Source of the DNA: Berkiella sp964606325
Lineage (GTDB): Bacteria; Pseudomonadota; Gammaproteobacteria; Berkiellales; Berkiellaceae
Assembly: GCA_964606325.1 (NCBI GenBank)
Contig: CAZSGE010000003.1
Coordinates: 62,001 to 126,000, forward strand
Direction of reading: 5' to 3'
Length of the DNA: 64,000 nucleotides
Shown: positions 8,955 to 17,520 of the stretch, one piece after another
Layout of the letters: the number at the start of each line of letters is the position of its first letter
How positions within the stretch are numbered: position 1 is the stretch's first letter
The notes under the pieces: model-generated
Database searches by the model: none
What the model saw: the letters and a program-made list of their open reading frames with translations, nothing else
What the model was told of the DNA's origin: nothing
Position numbers and translations under genes: made by a program

Positions 8955-9421
8955 CCTCATCCTTGTTGCTGCATATTGCCAATGAAGAAAAAATGGAAAA
9001 GTTAGGAGCTCTTTTGTATGATGCCTGCCCCGAAGGTGGCATTATACTTTATCTTAGTGGCACCCTTGGGGCAGGTAAAACCACTTTTGTTAGAGGTTTT
9101 TTGCGCGAAGCTGGGTACCAGGGCAAAGTTAAAAGTCCTACCTATACATTGGTAGAGCCCTATGAATTTGAGTTTCTTACCTTATATCATTTTGATTTTT
9201 ACCGCCTAAACTCGCCTGATGAACTAGAATATATGGGTATAAGAGATTATTTTCAGACTAATGCTTTTTGCTTAGTTGAATGGCCTGAAAAAGCGCAGGC
9301 GCTCCTACCGCCCTGTGATATTCAGGTAAGTATTGATATCCAAACGCATGATCGAAAAGTGACTATCAAAGCAAATACACTAAGAGGCAAGGATGTTTTG
9401 CAACGTATTAAAGCAACGTAA
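8951..9421 (+). CDS. tsaE: tRNA threonylcarbamoyladenosine biosynthesis ATPase TsaE
   Basis: TsaE is the ATPase that works with TsaB–TsaD to build t6A37 on ANN-decoding tRNAs. The 156-residue protein has a Walker A motif (SGTLGAGKTTFVRGF, about 36–50), the family stretch KSPTYTLVEPYE and a Walker B-like region LYHFDFYRL, then LVEWPEKA. It overlaps nnrDE by four bases (ATGA) and amiB by about 29 bases. The length is typical. Confidence 0.96.
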   Translation: MTSSLLLHIANEEKMEKLGALLYDACPEGGIILYLSGTLGAGKTTFVRGFLREAGYQGKVKSPTYTLVEPYEFEFLTLYHFDFYRLNSPDELEYMGIRDYFQTNAFCLVEWPEKAQALLPPCDIQVSIDIQTHDRKVTIKANTLRGKDVLQRIKAT

Positions 9422-10613
9422 TTTCAGGGGGATTATCTCCTTCATGATGTTGCTTTGTTACAGCATGGCTTTGTATGCTCAAAAAAATGTCCAGGGCCTG
9501 CGGGTGTGGGCATCACCTGATAGCACGCGGTTAGTTTTTGATTTATCAGACACCGTATCCTATAAATTATTCACCCTTGATAATCCGCATCGTGTGGTAA
9601 TTGATATCGAAGACGCCACTTATAAAGCCAAATTTGATGAAAGTACCTTAACGGATTCGGGTATTGTTAAATTGCGCCATGGTGTACGAAATAAAGGGGT
9701 ACGTTTGGTTTTAGATCTGCAAGATAAAGTAAAGCCTTCTAGCTTTTTATTGGCACCAAATCAAACTTATGGTCATCGCCTGGTGGTTGACTTAGCGCTA
9801 AATGGGCCCTCAAAAATTGTCTCCCAAGCGCAATCAACTGCCGCGCAAAATACGGCTAAATTAGACCACAGTAACTTGAATACCCGCGAATTTATTGTTG
9901 CTATCGACCCAGGACATGGGGGTGAGGATACCGGTGCAATTGGTAATCAATTGCAATTGAGAGAAAAAGATGTTGTGTTGTCCGTCTCTAAAAAACTGCA
10001 ATCTATGATTAATGCCCAACCTGGTATGAAGGCTGTTTTAGTGCGCAAAGGCGACTATTATATTGGTTTGCGAAACCGTATGGCCTTGGCGCGCGATCTT
10101 GGTGCTGATTTATTCATTTCCGTCCATGCTGACAGCTTTAAAGATGGTAGAGCATCGGGAGCATCCGTTTTTGTGCTATCTGAAAAAGGTGCGAGTAACG
10201 AAGCAGCACGATGGTTAGCAGAAAGGGAAAACCGCTCTGATTTGATTGGTGGTGTCAAATTAGAAGATAAAGGCGATTTGTTAGCATCAGTATTACTTGA
10301 TTTATCTCAAACAGCAAGTGAGAGCGCAAGTCACGAATTGGCTAATCATTTGATTTCCAATTTAGGCAAAGTGACTGATTTGCATCATAAAACCGTACAA
10401 CGGGCAGGTTTTATGGTATTAAAATCACCGGATATTCCTTCGGTGTTGGTAGAATTAGGTTTCATCTCTAATCAACGAGGTGAAAAAAAATTACAATCAG
10501 ATGCCCATCAGAAAGCTCTGGCAAGCGCGTTGTTATCTGGCGTTCAAGCATATGTAGCAAAAAGACCCAAACCGGTGAAACAACCAGATAGTATGACTGT
10601 CGCTAAGAAGTAA
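9393..10613 (+). CDS. amiB: N-acetylmuramoyl-L-alanine amidase (AMIN + Amidase_3)
   Basis: This periplasmic zinc amidase cuts the stem peptide from peptidoglycan during septal splitting. The N-terminus (KQRNFRGIISFMMLLCYSMALYA) is a typical Sec signal peptide, so I keep the ATG at 9393 despite its overlap with tsaE; the internal ATG at 9444 would leave too short and uncharged a signal. An AMIN domain (about 35–130) targets the septal wall. The Amidase_3 domain (about 168–385) shows the zinc ligands in IDPGHGGEDTG, LREKDV and ISVHADSF, and the catalytic Glu in VLVELGFISN. There is no LysM domain at the C-terminus, unlike some AmiB proteins. mutL follows after four bases. Confidence 0.94.
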   Translation: MFCNVLKQRNFRGIISFMMLLCYSMALYAQKNVQGLRVWASPDSTRLVFDLSDTVSYKLFTLDNPHRVVIDIEDATYKAKFDESTLTDSGIVKLRHGVRNKGVRLVLDLQDKVKPSSFLLAPNQTYGHRLVVDLALNGPSKIVSQAQSTAAQNTAKLDHSNLNTREFIVAIDPGHGGEDTGAIGNQLQLREKDVVLSVSKKLQSMINAQPGMKAVLVRKGDYYIGLRNRMALARDLGADLFISVHADSFKDGRASGASVFVLSEKGASNEAARWLAERENRSDLIGGVKLEDKGDLLASVLLDLSQTASESASHELANHLISNLGKVTDLHHKTVQRAGFMVLKSPDIPSVLVELGFISNQRGEKKLQSDAHQKALASALLSGVQAYVAKRPKPVKQPDSMTVAKK

Positions 10614-10617
10614 TTCA

Positions 10618-12261
10618 GTGAAACAAGCACGCATTATTCAACTTTCAACGCAAGTTGCCAATCAAATTGCAGCAGGAGAAGTTGTTGAACGACCTTTTTC
10701 TGTCGTCAAAGAATTGCTAGAAAATGCTATTGATGCCAATGCCACAAAAATTGACATTGACATTGAAGGTGCTGGCCTACATTTGATTCGGGTGAGAGAT
10801 AATGGGGAAGGTATTCTCAAGGAAGATTTAGCACTTGCTTTTTCTCCACATGCCACCAGCAAAATTAGCACGCAAGCAGATTTAGAGGCCATTACCAGCA
10901 TGGGCTTTAGAGGTGAGGCGCTAGCCAGTATTGCTTCTATTTCGCGGTGTCGTTTGATGTCCAAACCACTCCTACAAGATAAGGCATGGCAAATTCAGCA
11001 ATCAGTTGATGAAACCTACGCCATTACGCCAGTTGCTCATCCTAATGGTACTACTATTGAGGTGGCCGATTTATTTTACAATACGCCAGTGCGGCGAAAA
11101 TTTTTAAGAAGCGAAAAAACTGAATTCCAAGCGATAGAAGAAATAGTGAAGCGTATAGCGTTGGCTTTTCCACATGTTAGCATCACCTTAAATCATCAAC
11201 AAAAATTGATTCGCCATTATCCCGCTGTCAAAGGGAATGAAACAAGTTCTCGATTGGCAAAAATTTGTGGTCAGCAGTTTGTGCAAAATGCAGCCTATTT
11301 TAGCATGCAAGCAGGAACACTGGCCTTGGAGGGTTGGTTAGGGTTTCCGAATTTAGCAAGGCGAGTTGCAGATTGCCAATACTTTTTTGTCAATCAACGC
11401 ATGATAAAAGATAGACTTATCAATCATGTTATAAAAACGTTGTATAGCGAACACCCGCAAATGATCATGGGCACTTATCCCAGTTTTGTGTTGTATCTGA
11501 CGATTGATCCGTTTGATGTAGATGTGAATGTACATCCGACCAAGCAAGAAGTGCGTTTTGCAAATGCTTTGATGGTGCATGATTTTTTAAGTAAATGTGT
11601 GCGTGATACGCTTTTAGCAATTCAGAATGAAACCGTTGAACCTTCATCAATCCCGCTGGATACTGCACCAAGAAAAAATAACGCGGTTGGCAATTTACCC
11701 TATCCAACCTCAGCCATGCGCTCGCCTCCTGTCCGAGGGGCGTTACATGCTTTTTATGAAGCGACTCAGTTGTCGTTGATGCAAGGTGAAAACAGTGTCC
11801 AAGTAGGCAAACGCTATGCGTTTTTAGAAGATGCAAAAGGAATCATCATTATAGATTTGGAAAAAGCAAAGCCGGCATTGACTACTTTTTATTTTAAGCA
11901 GGATTCCATTCCAAGCAAACCATTGCTTTTTCCTTTGTGTGTGAAATTAAAGCAGTCCGTTGATGAGGACATTTTGAATAGCCTACAGCGCAGCGGTTTT
12001 GTCGTGCGAGTAGATAAGCAGGAAATGAAGGTGTTACACCAACCTCAAATCCTTATGTCACCGGTAGATGTACCATTAATGGAATCACTGATAGCGCATT
12101 ATCGTTATCCCGCAACTGTTTTAGGTAAACTTAATCTTTCTTTTGCTGACAACAAAGGCTTATTAACACAGTGGGTTAATTCTGAACCCAAGCAAGGCGT
12201 GATACGTTTAAGCCATGAGGAAATTGAGGCATTTAACGATGTCGCACTTCCCACCATATGA
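10618..12261 (+). CDS. mutL: DNA mismatch repair protein MutL
   Basis: MutL couples mismatch recognition by MutS to strand incision. It starts at a GTG four bases after amiB. The GHKL ATPase half is intact: NQIAAGEVVERP, LLENAIDANA with the catalytic Glu, DNGEGI, ATSKI and GFRGEALASIASI. At 547 residues it is shorter than E. coli MutL (615), mostly in the linker. The C-terminal dimerisation domain lacks the DQHA..E....E endonuclease motif; the equivalent strand reads IIIIDLEKAKPAL. This matches the E. coli type that depends on MutH, which is not in this window. A possible terminator was not found; a 98-base gap precedes the next gene. Confidence 0.96.
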   Translation: MKQARIIQLSTQVANQIAAGEVVERPFSVVKELLENAIDANATKIDIDIEGAGLHLIRVRDNGEGILKEDLALAFSPHATSKISTQADLEAITSMGFRGEALASIASISRCRLMSKPLLQDKAWQIQQSVDETYAITPVAHPNGTTIEVADLFYNTPVRRKFLRSEKTEFQAIEEIVKRIALAFPHVSITLNHQQKLIRHYPAVKGNETSSRLAKICGQQFVQNAAYFSMQAGTLALEGWLGFPNLARRVADCQYFFVNQRMIKDRLINHVIKTLYSEHPQMIMGTYPSFVLYLTIDPFDVDVNVHPTKQEVRFANALMVHDFLSKCVRDTLLAIQNETVEPSSIPLDTAPRKNNAVGNLPYPTSAMRSPPVRGALHAFYEATQLSLMQGENSVQVGKRYAFLEDAKGIIIIDLEKAKPALTTFYFKQDSIPSKPLLFPLCVKLKQSVDEDILNSLQRSGFVVRVDKQEMKVLHQPQILMSPVDVPLMESLIAHYRYPATVLGKLNLSFADNKGLLTQWVNSEPKQGVIRLSHEEIEAFNDVALPTI

Positions 12262-12359
12262 TTTTTACTCCTCATTAGTGGTATAGTGACAGCGTTTGAA
12301 GATTAATAGAAAGTTAGTCTTATTTAATAAGTTAGTTAAAATACAAAAAGCGAGTAGTT

Positions 12360-12641
12360 ATGATAGCGCAATCAACTGAGCTAATTGATATTATTGCCGA
12401 TGCTGTAGGTATTATTGGTGTGGGATTTACCCTAGTGGCCTATTTTTTACTGCAAATAGATAAAATCACTTCAACTGGTCGAAATTATTCTTTATTGAAC
12501 GTTGTCGGTGCGGTCTTAATTTTGTATTCACTTTACTATAACTGGAATTTACCCGCGGTTATCATGGAAACGGCCTGGTTTGGTATTAGTCTTTTTGGAC
12601 TAATAAGACATTACAACAACCCATCACCGTCTACTGGCTAA
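12360..12641 (+). CDS. CBU_0592-family small membrane protein
   Basis: This 93-residue protein has three predicted transmembrane helices (about 14–34, 43–60, 65–83) and matches the pattern of the CBU_0592 family, named after a Coxiella protein: GFTLVAYFLLQ, SLLNVVGAVLILYSLYYNWNLPAVIMETAWFGIS. Its function is unknown. It lies between mutL and miaA, six bases before miaA, so it probably shares their transcript. Its presence here, absent from the enterobacterial order, hints at a Legionellales-type lineage. Family assignment is from memory of its signature, not from a search. Confidence 0.8.
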   Translation: MIAQSTELIDIIADAVGIIGVGFTLVAYFLLQIDKITSTGRNYSLLNVVGAVLILYSLYYNWNLPAVIMETAWFGISLFGLIRHYNNPSPSTG

Positions 12642-12647
12642 AGATTA

Positions 12648-13616
12648 ATGTTAACTCGTAACAATCCTCCGATAATTTGTGTGATGGGCCCTACAGCATG
12701 CGGCAAAACTTCTCTTGCCATTGAGTTGGCAAAAAGTCTGCCCATTGAAATTATTAATGTAGACTCCGCACAAATTTATCAAGGGATGAATATCGGTACG
12801 GGTAAACCATCGACGGCTATTTTAAAAGAAATTCCCCACCATCTCATGGATTTTTTAGATCCAGCCATCCCTTATAGTGCTGCACAATTTCGCCAAGATG
12901 CGATAAGACTTGTTCAGGAAATTCAACAGCGAAATGCGGTGCCACTATTGGTGGGGGGTACCATGCTCTATTTCAAAATTCTACAAGAAGGCATCAATGA
13001 TTTGCCTGACAGAAATGATGTTGTTCGAGCAAACATTGAGGAAATGGCTAACCAAATAGGTTGGGCAGATCTGCATCAGCGATTAGCAACAATTGATCCC
13101 ATTCGTGCTCAAAATATAAAGCCAACAGATACCCAACGTATACAGCGTGCTTTAGAAATAATTGAGATAACGGGGCAGCCGATGTCGCATTGGTTAAACC
13201 AACCCAAAAAGCCTTTGGATTATGAGTTTATTAATATTGGTTTAATGCCTGTTGATAGTGCAAGATCCGTCCTTCATCAAAATATTGCAGATCGCTTTGA
13301 TTTGATGATAAACCAAGGTTTGATAGAAGAAGTGCAAAGCTTAAAAGCCCGTGGCGATCTTGATATGTCGATGTCGAGCATGCGTTCGGTAGGATATCGC
13401 CAAGTTTGGGAATATTTGCAAAGAGAAATAACCTTTGATGAGATGCGAGAAAAAGCCATTGCCGCAACTCGTCAGCTGGCAAAGCGCCAACTGACATGGT
13501 TACGACGATGGACTCAACTGCTATCTTATGACTTTCAAGATACCAATTTACAAAAGAAAGTTCACGAAATTATTGCCAAGCACGCTTTCGTTTCCCAGTC
13601 TGCAAGTCGCGCATAA
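12648..13616 (+). CDS. miaA: tRNA dimethylallyltransferase
   Basis: MiaA adds the isopentenyl group to A37 of UNN-decoding tRNAs, the first step toward ms2i6A. The 322 residues show the P-loop GPTACGKTSL (about 14–23), DSAQIYQGMNIGTGKP, VGGTMLYF and the conserved RQLAKRQLTWLRRW near the C-terminus. Length is normal. It follows the CBU_0592 gene by six bases. The last 47 bases overlap the 3' end of a convergent lineage-specific gene (13570–14130). In E. coli hfq follows directly; here 3.5 kb of other genes intervene. Confidence 0.97.
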   Translation: MLTRNNPPIICVMGPTACGKTSLAIELAKSLPIEIINVDSAQIYQGMNIGTGKPSTAILKEIPHHLMDFLDPAIPYSAAQFRQDAIRLVQEIQQRNAVPLLVGGTMLYFKILQEGINDLPDRNDVVRANIEEMANQIGWADLHQRLATIDPIRAQNIKPTDTQRIQRALEIIEITGQPMSHWLNQPKKPLDYEFINIGLMPVDSARSVLHQNIADRFDLMINQGLIEEVQSLKARGDLDMSMSSMRSVGYRQVWEYLQREITFDEMREKAIAATRQLAKRQLTWLRRWTQLLSYDFQDTNLQKKVHEIIAKHAFVSQSASRA

Positions 13617-14130
13617 TTTCTTGTCTTTTTTCGACAGGTAATTTTTCACCTTGTTCATTTTCAAAAGCACTTTTAAGCGGCCGTCCTTCTAAATGCAGCA
13701 AATCTTTACCTTCGCCTCGGTAAATTTCATTGTGGTGACCGGTGCGAAATTGAATTTCTCGCGCTTTGAGTTCAATGGCTTCTTTCATGCTTAATGATGG
13801 TGCTTTAATGTCCTCTAATTGCGCTGTGACTTGCGCCACTTTTTCTGTGCTTGGGGGGATGGAGTGTTTTCGTGCCGATGCTTTGGTACGAGAGCCATAG
13901 ATAACGCGTTCTTTTTCTTGCACTAAAGGCGCGGTTGCTTGTATTTCAGGGGCAGCCTTGGATTCAAATGTAACAGTTAACTTTGGTGTAGCAGGTTGCT
14001 CATCCTTAGGCATCACCACTTTTGGTTCTAATGCAAGAGGGGCTGCGTCGTTCTCAGATTCTGTGATTGGGTTTTGGTGCTTTTTAGCATGGCTGAATTT
14101 TTTCTTAATATTTTTTAAAAATTTTAACAT
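13570..14130 (-). CDS. Hypothetical charged, low-complexity protein
   Basis: The 186-residue product has a very basic start (LKNIKKKFSHAKKH), a Pro/Ala/Glu-rich middle likely to be disordered, and a charged C-terminal third (FRTGHHNEIYRGEGK, KRQEIMRDLQTGKRKRAW). There is no signal peptide, membrane helix or recognised domain. Its 3' end overlaps miaA by 47 bases in convergent orientation, which is unusual among the mostly compact genes here. It could be a nucleic-acid- or ribosome-binding accessory protein or a secreted effector; neither is supported by a motif. Confidence 0.6.
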   Translation of the reverse strand: MLKFLKNIKKKFSHAKKHQNPITESENDAAPLALEPKVVMPKDEQPATPKLTVTFESKAAPEIQATAPLVQEKERVIYGSRTKASARKHSIPPSTEKVAQVTAQLEDIKAPSLSMKEAIELKAREIQFRTGHHNEIYRGEGKDLLHLEGRPLKSAFENEQGEKLPVEKRQEIMRDLQTGKRKRAWQ

Positions 14131-14180
14131 CTTATATACTCCTCAACTTCACTTTAGTGATAGGTCACGGTTTGCAAAAA

Positions 14181-14203
14181 AAACCTCTCACGAGAGAGGT
14201 TTT
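14181..14203 (-). terminator. Rho-independent terminator
   Basis: AAACCTCTC and GAGAGGTTT form a 9-base-pair stem with an ACGA loop. On the minus strand the stem is followed by a T-rich run, placing it 20 bases after the stop of the small Q-rich gene at 14223. Confidence 0.8.
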
Positions 14204-14222
14204 AAATTTATTTAATTAGAAA

Positions 14223-14378
14223 TTATCTACCTTCTTTTTTACCACCTGGTTGTTGTTGACCAGGGTTGCGTTGTGGTTGTTGTGTTTGTTGGGATTTGTT
14301 GCCCATTCCTCGGTCTTGTTGTTTTTGTTGTTGTTGATTTTGTTTATTGTCTTGGGGCTTTTGTGGGTTATTTGCCAT
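14223..14378 (-). CDS. Small Gln/Asn-rich protein
   Basis: From the ATG at 14378, which follows GGAGA, this encodes 51 residues dominated by Gln, Asn, Lys, Pro and Gly (NKQNQQQQKQQDRGMGNK). A longer frame from 14432 lacks a ribosome-binding site. The product is probably disordered and hydrophilic, similar in style to small Gln-rich stress or stationary-phase proteins, but no family can be named. A clear terminator follows. The strong start signal and terminator argue that it is a real single-gene unit. Confidence 0.6.
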   Translation of the reverse strand: MANNPQKPQDNKQNQQQQKQQDRGMGNKSQQTQQPQRNPGQQQPGGKKEGR

Positions 14379-14555
14379 GATATTTATCTCCGCTACTATG
14401 AACGATAATAAAAACGAACAGTGACCATGCATACAATCTGTTCACAATCGCACACAAATTCCTGAACGCTATGTTCATTAAATATAGATCAATTTTGTAA
14501 GTGGTAAGGTGGGAATTAACCTAGTGTTCAAAAAGAGGGTGTTTTTCCAATGGCG

Positions 14556-15353
14556 TTAACCGCTGACGTGAAGCGGATCTAAGGCGGTTTCTTGTTGTGC
14601 TGGGTATAGATAAATTCGTAAAAAATGAACAGCCATATAAAATGGAATGGTACTCAAGATAGTAGCGACTAATTTAAATAAGTAGCCTGAAAAGATAATC
14701 GTCATCAACGTTGAGAAGGGGCTATTTCCTTGAGCAGATAAGTGAGACATTGCATCAGTGAAATAAAAACTAAATGAAATAACAATAATGGTATCAACCA
14801 TTTGACTTGTTAAAGTAGAAACATTTGAACGAAGCCACAGATGTTTTCCTTTGGTGAAATTTTTACACCAAGCAAAAACATTGACATCGAGTAATTGAGC
14901 CACCAGATAAGCAATCAAAGAACCAAAAATACCATTGATTGTGTATTGACGTATTTGATAAAAAGTAAAGTTCGGATCAGTTGTCGCGGGCAAGTGAGTC
15001 ACAGGATCTAGCGTGATACTGGGTGGCAAAAATGCACTAAACCATAATATTAATCCTATCCATAAGTTAATTATCAATCCCATCCAAATAACCATTTTCG
15101 CTCTTTGCTTGCCATAGAACTCGGTGATGAGATCGATGCACAGGAAGGTTATCGGGTAAGGTAATATACCTATAGGAATAATGATGGGGATATTTAAGCT
15201 GCCGATTGAAAAGCTTAAATCGATAATTCGGGTTAACCCAAGCACATTGAGGAGCGCAAAGGTGCTCAAAAACATCCCAGCCAGCATCAAAAAGGTGATC
15301 TCTTTGCGCCTTTGTATGGGGTTATGTGTCTGTAAGCTAAAAATGGGGTCCAT
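14556..15353 (-). CDS. yhhQ: Queuosine precursor transporter (YhhQ/QPTR, VUT family)
   Basis: This 265-residue inner-membrane protein with about six helices imports queuosine precursors (preQ0/preQ1). Family features include PYPITFLCIDLITEFYGKQRAK (second and third helices), the amphipathic region KHLWLRSNVSTLTSQMVDT and SGYLFKLVATILSTIPFY. The length is slightly above E. coli YhhQ (221) because of a longer N-terminus and a loop with HLPATTDPNF. It stands alone on the minus strand. I looked upstream for a preQ1 riboswitch and did not see a convincing one. Confidence 0.9.
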   Translation of the reverse strand: MDPIFSLQTHNPIQRRKEITFLMLAGMFLSTFALLNVLGLTRIIDLSFSIGSLNIPIIIPIGILPYPITFLCIDLITEFYGKQRAKMVIWMGLIINLWIGLILWFSAFLPPSITLDPVTHLPATTDPNFTFYQIRQYTINGIFGSLIAYLVAQLLDVNVFAWCKNFTKGKHLWLRSNVSTLTSQMVDTIIVISFSFYFTDAMSHLSAQGNSPFSTLMTIIFSGYLFKLVATILSTIPFYMAVHFLRIYLYPAQQETALDPLHVSG

Positions 15354-15571
15354 AAATCAACATATATACTCTGCTAAGGGCAAATGATACCTGCTGTTCA
15401 ATTGATATTCAATTTGAGCTGATTACTGAACAACCTTAACCGATAAAAGGTAAAAGCTTTTATTTTTCAATGAATTGGAGTAATAATAGGGCTAGAAAGC
15501 AAAAGCACCTTACATGTGATTCGCTGGATTCTTTGGCAATGGTAGCGTGTATGCTACAGTAAATTAGGGAA

Positions 15572-16195
15572 ATGGAGAAACAAGTGGCAGATTTGCACAT
15601 CCTTAAAGAGCCAAAAGTTAAAGCGACCCTTATTGCTTTAGGGGTTGTGGTTGCACTTTACTTATTAACAGGTGGTTGGTTAAACAATATCCGCACCACG
15701 TCTACAACTATTCATAACAATTTTGTTTCATTAAAGGACAATTGTGAGCACCGTGTTGCGCTGATTCCTCAATTTATTCAACTACTTCAGTACTTTGCGC
15801 CTGGTTCTCACGATCTTCAGCAACAGCTAAATATAGTTTACCAAGCAGCGAAAGAGCCCATTAGTGAATCCATTCTCACAGATAAAGCCGGAATGCAGGC
15901 ATTTATTGCCCACCAAAGGGAAGTAACACAGATTCTTTCTTATATGGTTTTACAGGCCAATAACACACCATCGATTGCACAAAATCGACAATATCTCATG
16001 TTAAGAATGCAGCTTATGTCTTTTGATCAACAAATTGATTATGCAGTTGTTTTGCTCAACCAAAATATTATCACTTTCAATAGTCTTATAACAGGATTTC
16101 CTAAAGAGTGGCTCAATGCGCTTTTTGTAGGAGAGAAACCAAAGCAGCTTGTACAAGTGACTACCAGCACTTCTGAGGCTCATGAAGCCAAATAA
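15572..16195 (+). CDS. LemA family protein
   Basis: The 207-residue protein has one N-terminal transmembrane helix (about 19–36, ATLIALGVVVALYLLTGGW) and a helical LemA-type body (TTSTTIHNNFVSLKDNCEHRVALIPQ; LLNQNIITFNSLITGFPKEW). LemA proteins are envelope proteins of poorly defined role, usually encoded beside a TPM-domain protein, as here. The ATG at 15572 is close to AGGGA; a GTG four codons later follows GGAGA at better spacing, so the start may be 15584. A short perfect hairpin GTAGC–GCTAC lies just upstream (about 15541–15556). Confidence 0.82.
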   Translation: MEKQVADLHILKEPKVKATLIALGVVVALYLLTGGWLNNIRTTSTTIHNNFVSLKDNCEHRVALIPQFIQLLQYFAPGSHDLQQQLNIVYQAAKEPISESILTDKAGMQAFIAHQREVTQILSYMVLQANNTPSIAQNRQYLMLRMQLMSFDQQIDYAVVLLNQNIITFNSLITGFPKEWLNALFVGEKPKQLVQVTTSTSEAHEAK

Positions 16196-16293
16196 TCTCT
16201 TCTTTTTCGACAAGCGTGCCCTGGCGGGGGACAGACTTCGTTGAAAGCCAAGCACTTAAATTAGTATAATCACCCAAAGACGTAGGGGATAAA

Positions 16294-16317
16294 CACTTTA
16301 TTACGCAAAATAAAGTG
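16294..16317 (+). promoter_or_regulatory. Hairpin immediately upstream of the TPM gene
   Basis: CACTTTATT and AATAAAGTG form a 9-base-pair stem with a 6-base loop, ending just before the AGGGG ribosome-binding site of the next gene. It has no T tract. It could be an intercistronic processing or translational control hairpin, or an operator palindrome. Confidence 0.4.
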
Positions 16318-16332
16318 ATAGGGGTTAACAAG

Positions 16333-17076
16333 ATGTTTTTCCGTCATGCTTTTTTTTCATTCATTAAGATCATTTTATTGTCGCTTTTAGTTTTAACTAA
16401 AGTGCAGGCGGCTTCTCTGCCTTGGATTATCGATGAGCAGTCGATTGTGCCCTCAAAAGTGATTGAAAGCATGGGGCATGTTTTAGGTCAGACAGCGAGC
16501 AATAGGAACATTCATCTTCGCGTTGTCGTCATTAATATTCAACAAGAGAATGTTAAAGAATTAATTCATCAAAAAGTGATAGAGTACAAAAATAAAGTAC
16601 CTCATCAGGTTCAGGGTATTACCTCCTTTTTGGTTATTAACCTTGGGACAAATCAAAGCTATATCTTTTTGGGTAATGACTTATCCCAAACGCAATCAAT
16701 GATTCAAAATTTGAAGCATGTTCAAAAAGAAATAATCTTGCCAGCGTTGGAACAACAAGAACTGGTCAACGCACTGACCCAAGGCGCCATCGCCATCACC
16801 ACAGTTCTGTATACACATCCCAAAATGCTAAACGCAACTACCTTATGGCAGTCCACAAACGCATGGTTATCAGATCATAATTTGCTGTTGCCCAGCCAAA
16901 TCCTGTTTTGGCTAACCATGCTATTTGCGATTTGGTGGGGGCTAAAGCGTTACCTCAATCGTCCTCAATTTGAAGCGCAAGCGGTAGATATGGAAGCCCT
17001 TCAGGAACGCATGATTCTCAATAGCTTAGCGCTACGTCAAGAGTATAATGATAGTTTCTTTGATCGTTCCCCCTAA
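16333..17076 (+). CDS. TPM-domain (YgcG-like) membrane protein
   Basis: From the ATG at 16333 (AGGGG eight bases upstream) this encodes 247 residues. A signal peptide or anchor (SFIKIILLSLLVLTKVQAA) precedes a TPM-type domain (about 30–165) that in relatives faces the periplasm. A second transmembrane helix is near residues 192–208 (SQILFWLTMLFAIWWGL), with a cytosolic tail. It pairs with the upstream LemA gene, a combination seen in many bacteria. The domain assignment rests on context and the weak pattern VVVINIQQENVKELI / SFLVINLGTNQSYIFLG. The exact role is unknown. Confidence 0.72.
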   Translation: MFFRHAFFSFIKIILLSLLVLTKVQAASLPWIIDEQSIVPSKVIESMGHVLGQTASNRNIHLRVVVINIQQENVKELIHQKVIEYKNKVPHQVQGITSFLVINLGTNQSYIFLGNDLSQTQSMIQNLKHVQKEIILPALEQQELVNALTQGAIAITTVLYTHPKMLNATTLWQSTNAWLSDHNLLLPSQILFWLTMLFAIWWGLKRYLNRPQFEAQAVDMEALQERMILNSLALRQEYNDSFFDRSP

Positions 17077-17200
17077 AATCCTTTAAATGGGGCTCAAAGT
17101 ATAGGATTTGGCAGTTCAGCTTGGCACAAACCCGTGTTACTATGAGGCTTCATGGATTGAAATTGTCGAAAGACAAAAGGACATTATAAGGAGAGGGCCA

Positions 17201-17464
17201 ATGTCAAAAGGGCAATCTTTACAAGACCCATTTCTCAATGCCCTGCGCAAAGAGAAGATCCCCGTATCAATTTATTTAGTTAATGGTATTAAGTTGCAAG
17301 GCCAAGTTGAATCATTTGATCAATTTGTTGTGTTGTTAAAAAACAGCGTTAGCCAGATGGTTTACAAGCATGCTATCTCGACAGTGGTGCCTGCCAGAAA
17401 CATTACAACCAAATTACCCATCGTTGGGCAAAATGGTGATGATATTGGTGCTGGGAATACGTAG
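17201..17464 (+). CDS. hfq: RNA chaperone Hfq
   Basis: Hfq is the hexameric Sm-like protein that pairs small RNAs with mRNAs. The ATG at 17201 follows AAGGAGAGGG. The 87 residues contain the Sm1 region (LQDPFLNALRKEKIPVSIYLVNGIKLQGQ), the distal-face FDQFVVLLKN and the proximal Sm2 site YKHAISTVVP. The C-terminal tail is short and neutral, unlike the long E. coli tail. An AT-rich 7-base-pair hairpin sits right after the stop (about 17465–17482) before hflX, perhaps a weak attenuator. Upstream, the usual miaA neighbour has been separated by an insertion. Confidence 0.98.
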   Translation: MSKGQSLQDPFLNALRKEKIPVSIYLVNGIKLQGQVESFDQFVVLLKNSVSQMVYKHAISTVVPARNITTKLPIVGQNGDDIGAGNT

Positions 17465-17520
17465 ACAATAATTTGTTATTGTTGCTGTATTTTAAATAGT
17501 TATCAAAAAGGAGCGAGAAT

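Noticed and set aside
11465..11836. 123-residue frame antisense to mutL
   Set aside because: mutL motifs are continuous on the other strand; no ribosome-binding site or domain.
15354..15571. preQ1 riboswitch upstream of the queuosine-precursor transporter
   Set aside because: The upstream minus-strand sequence lacks the short hairpin plus A-rich pseudoknot tail expected of preQ1-I.
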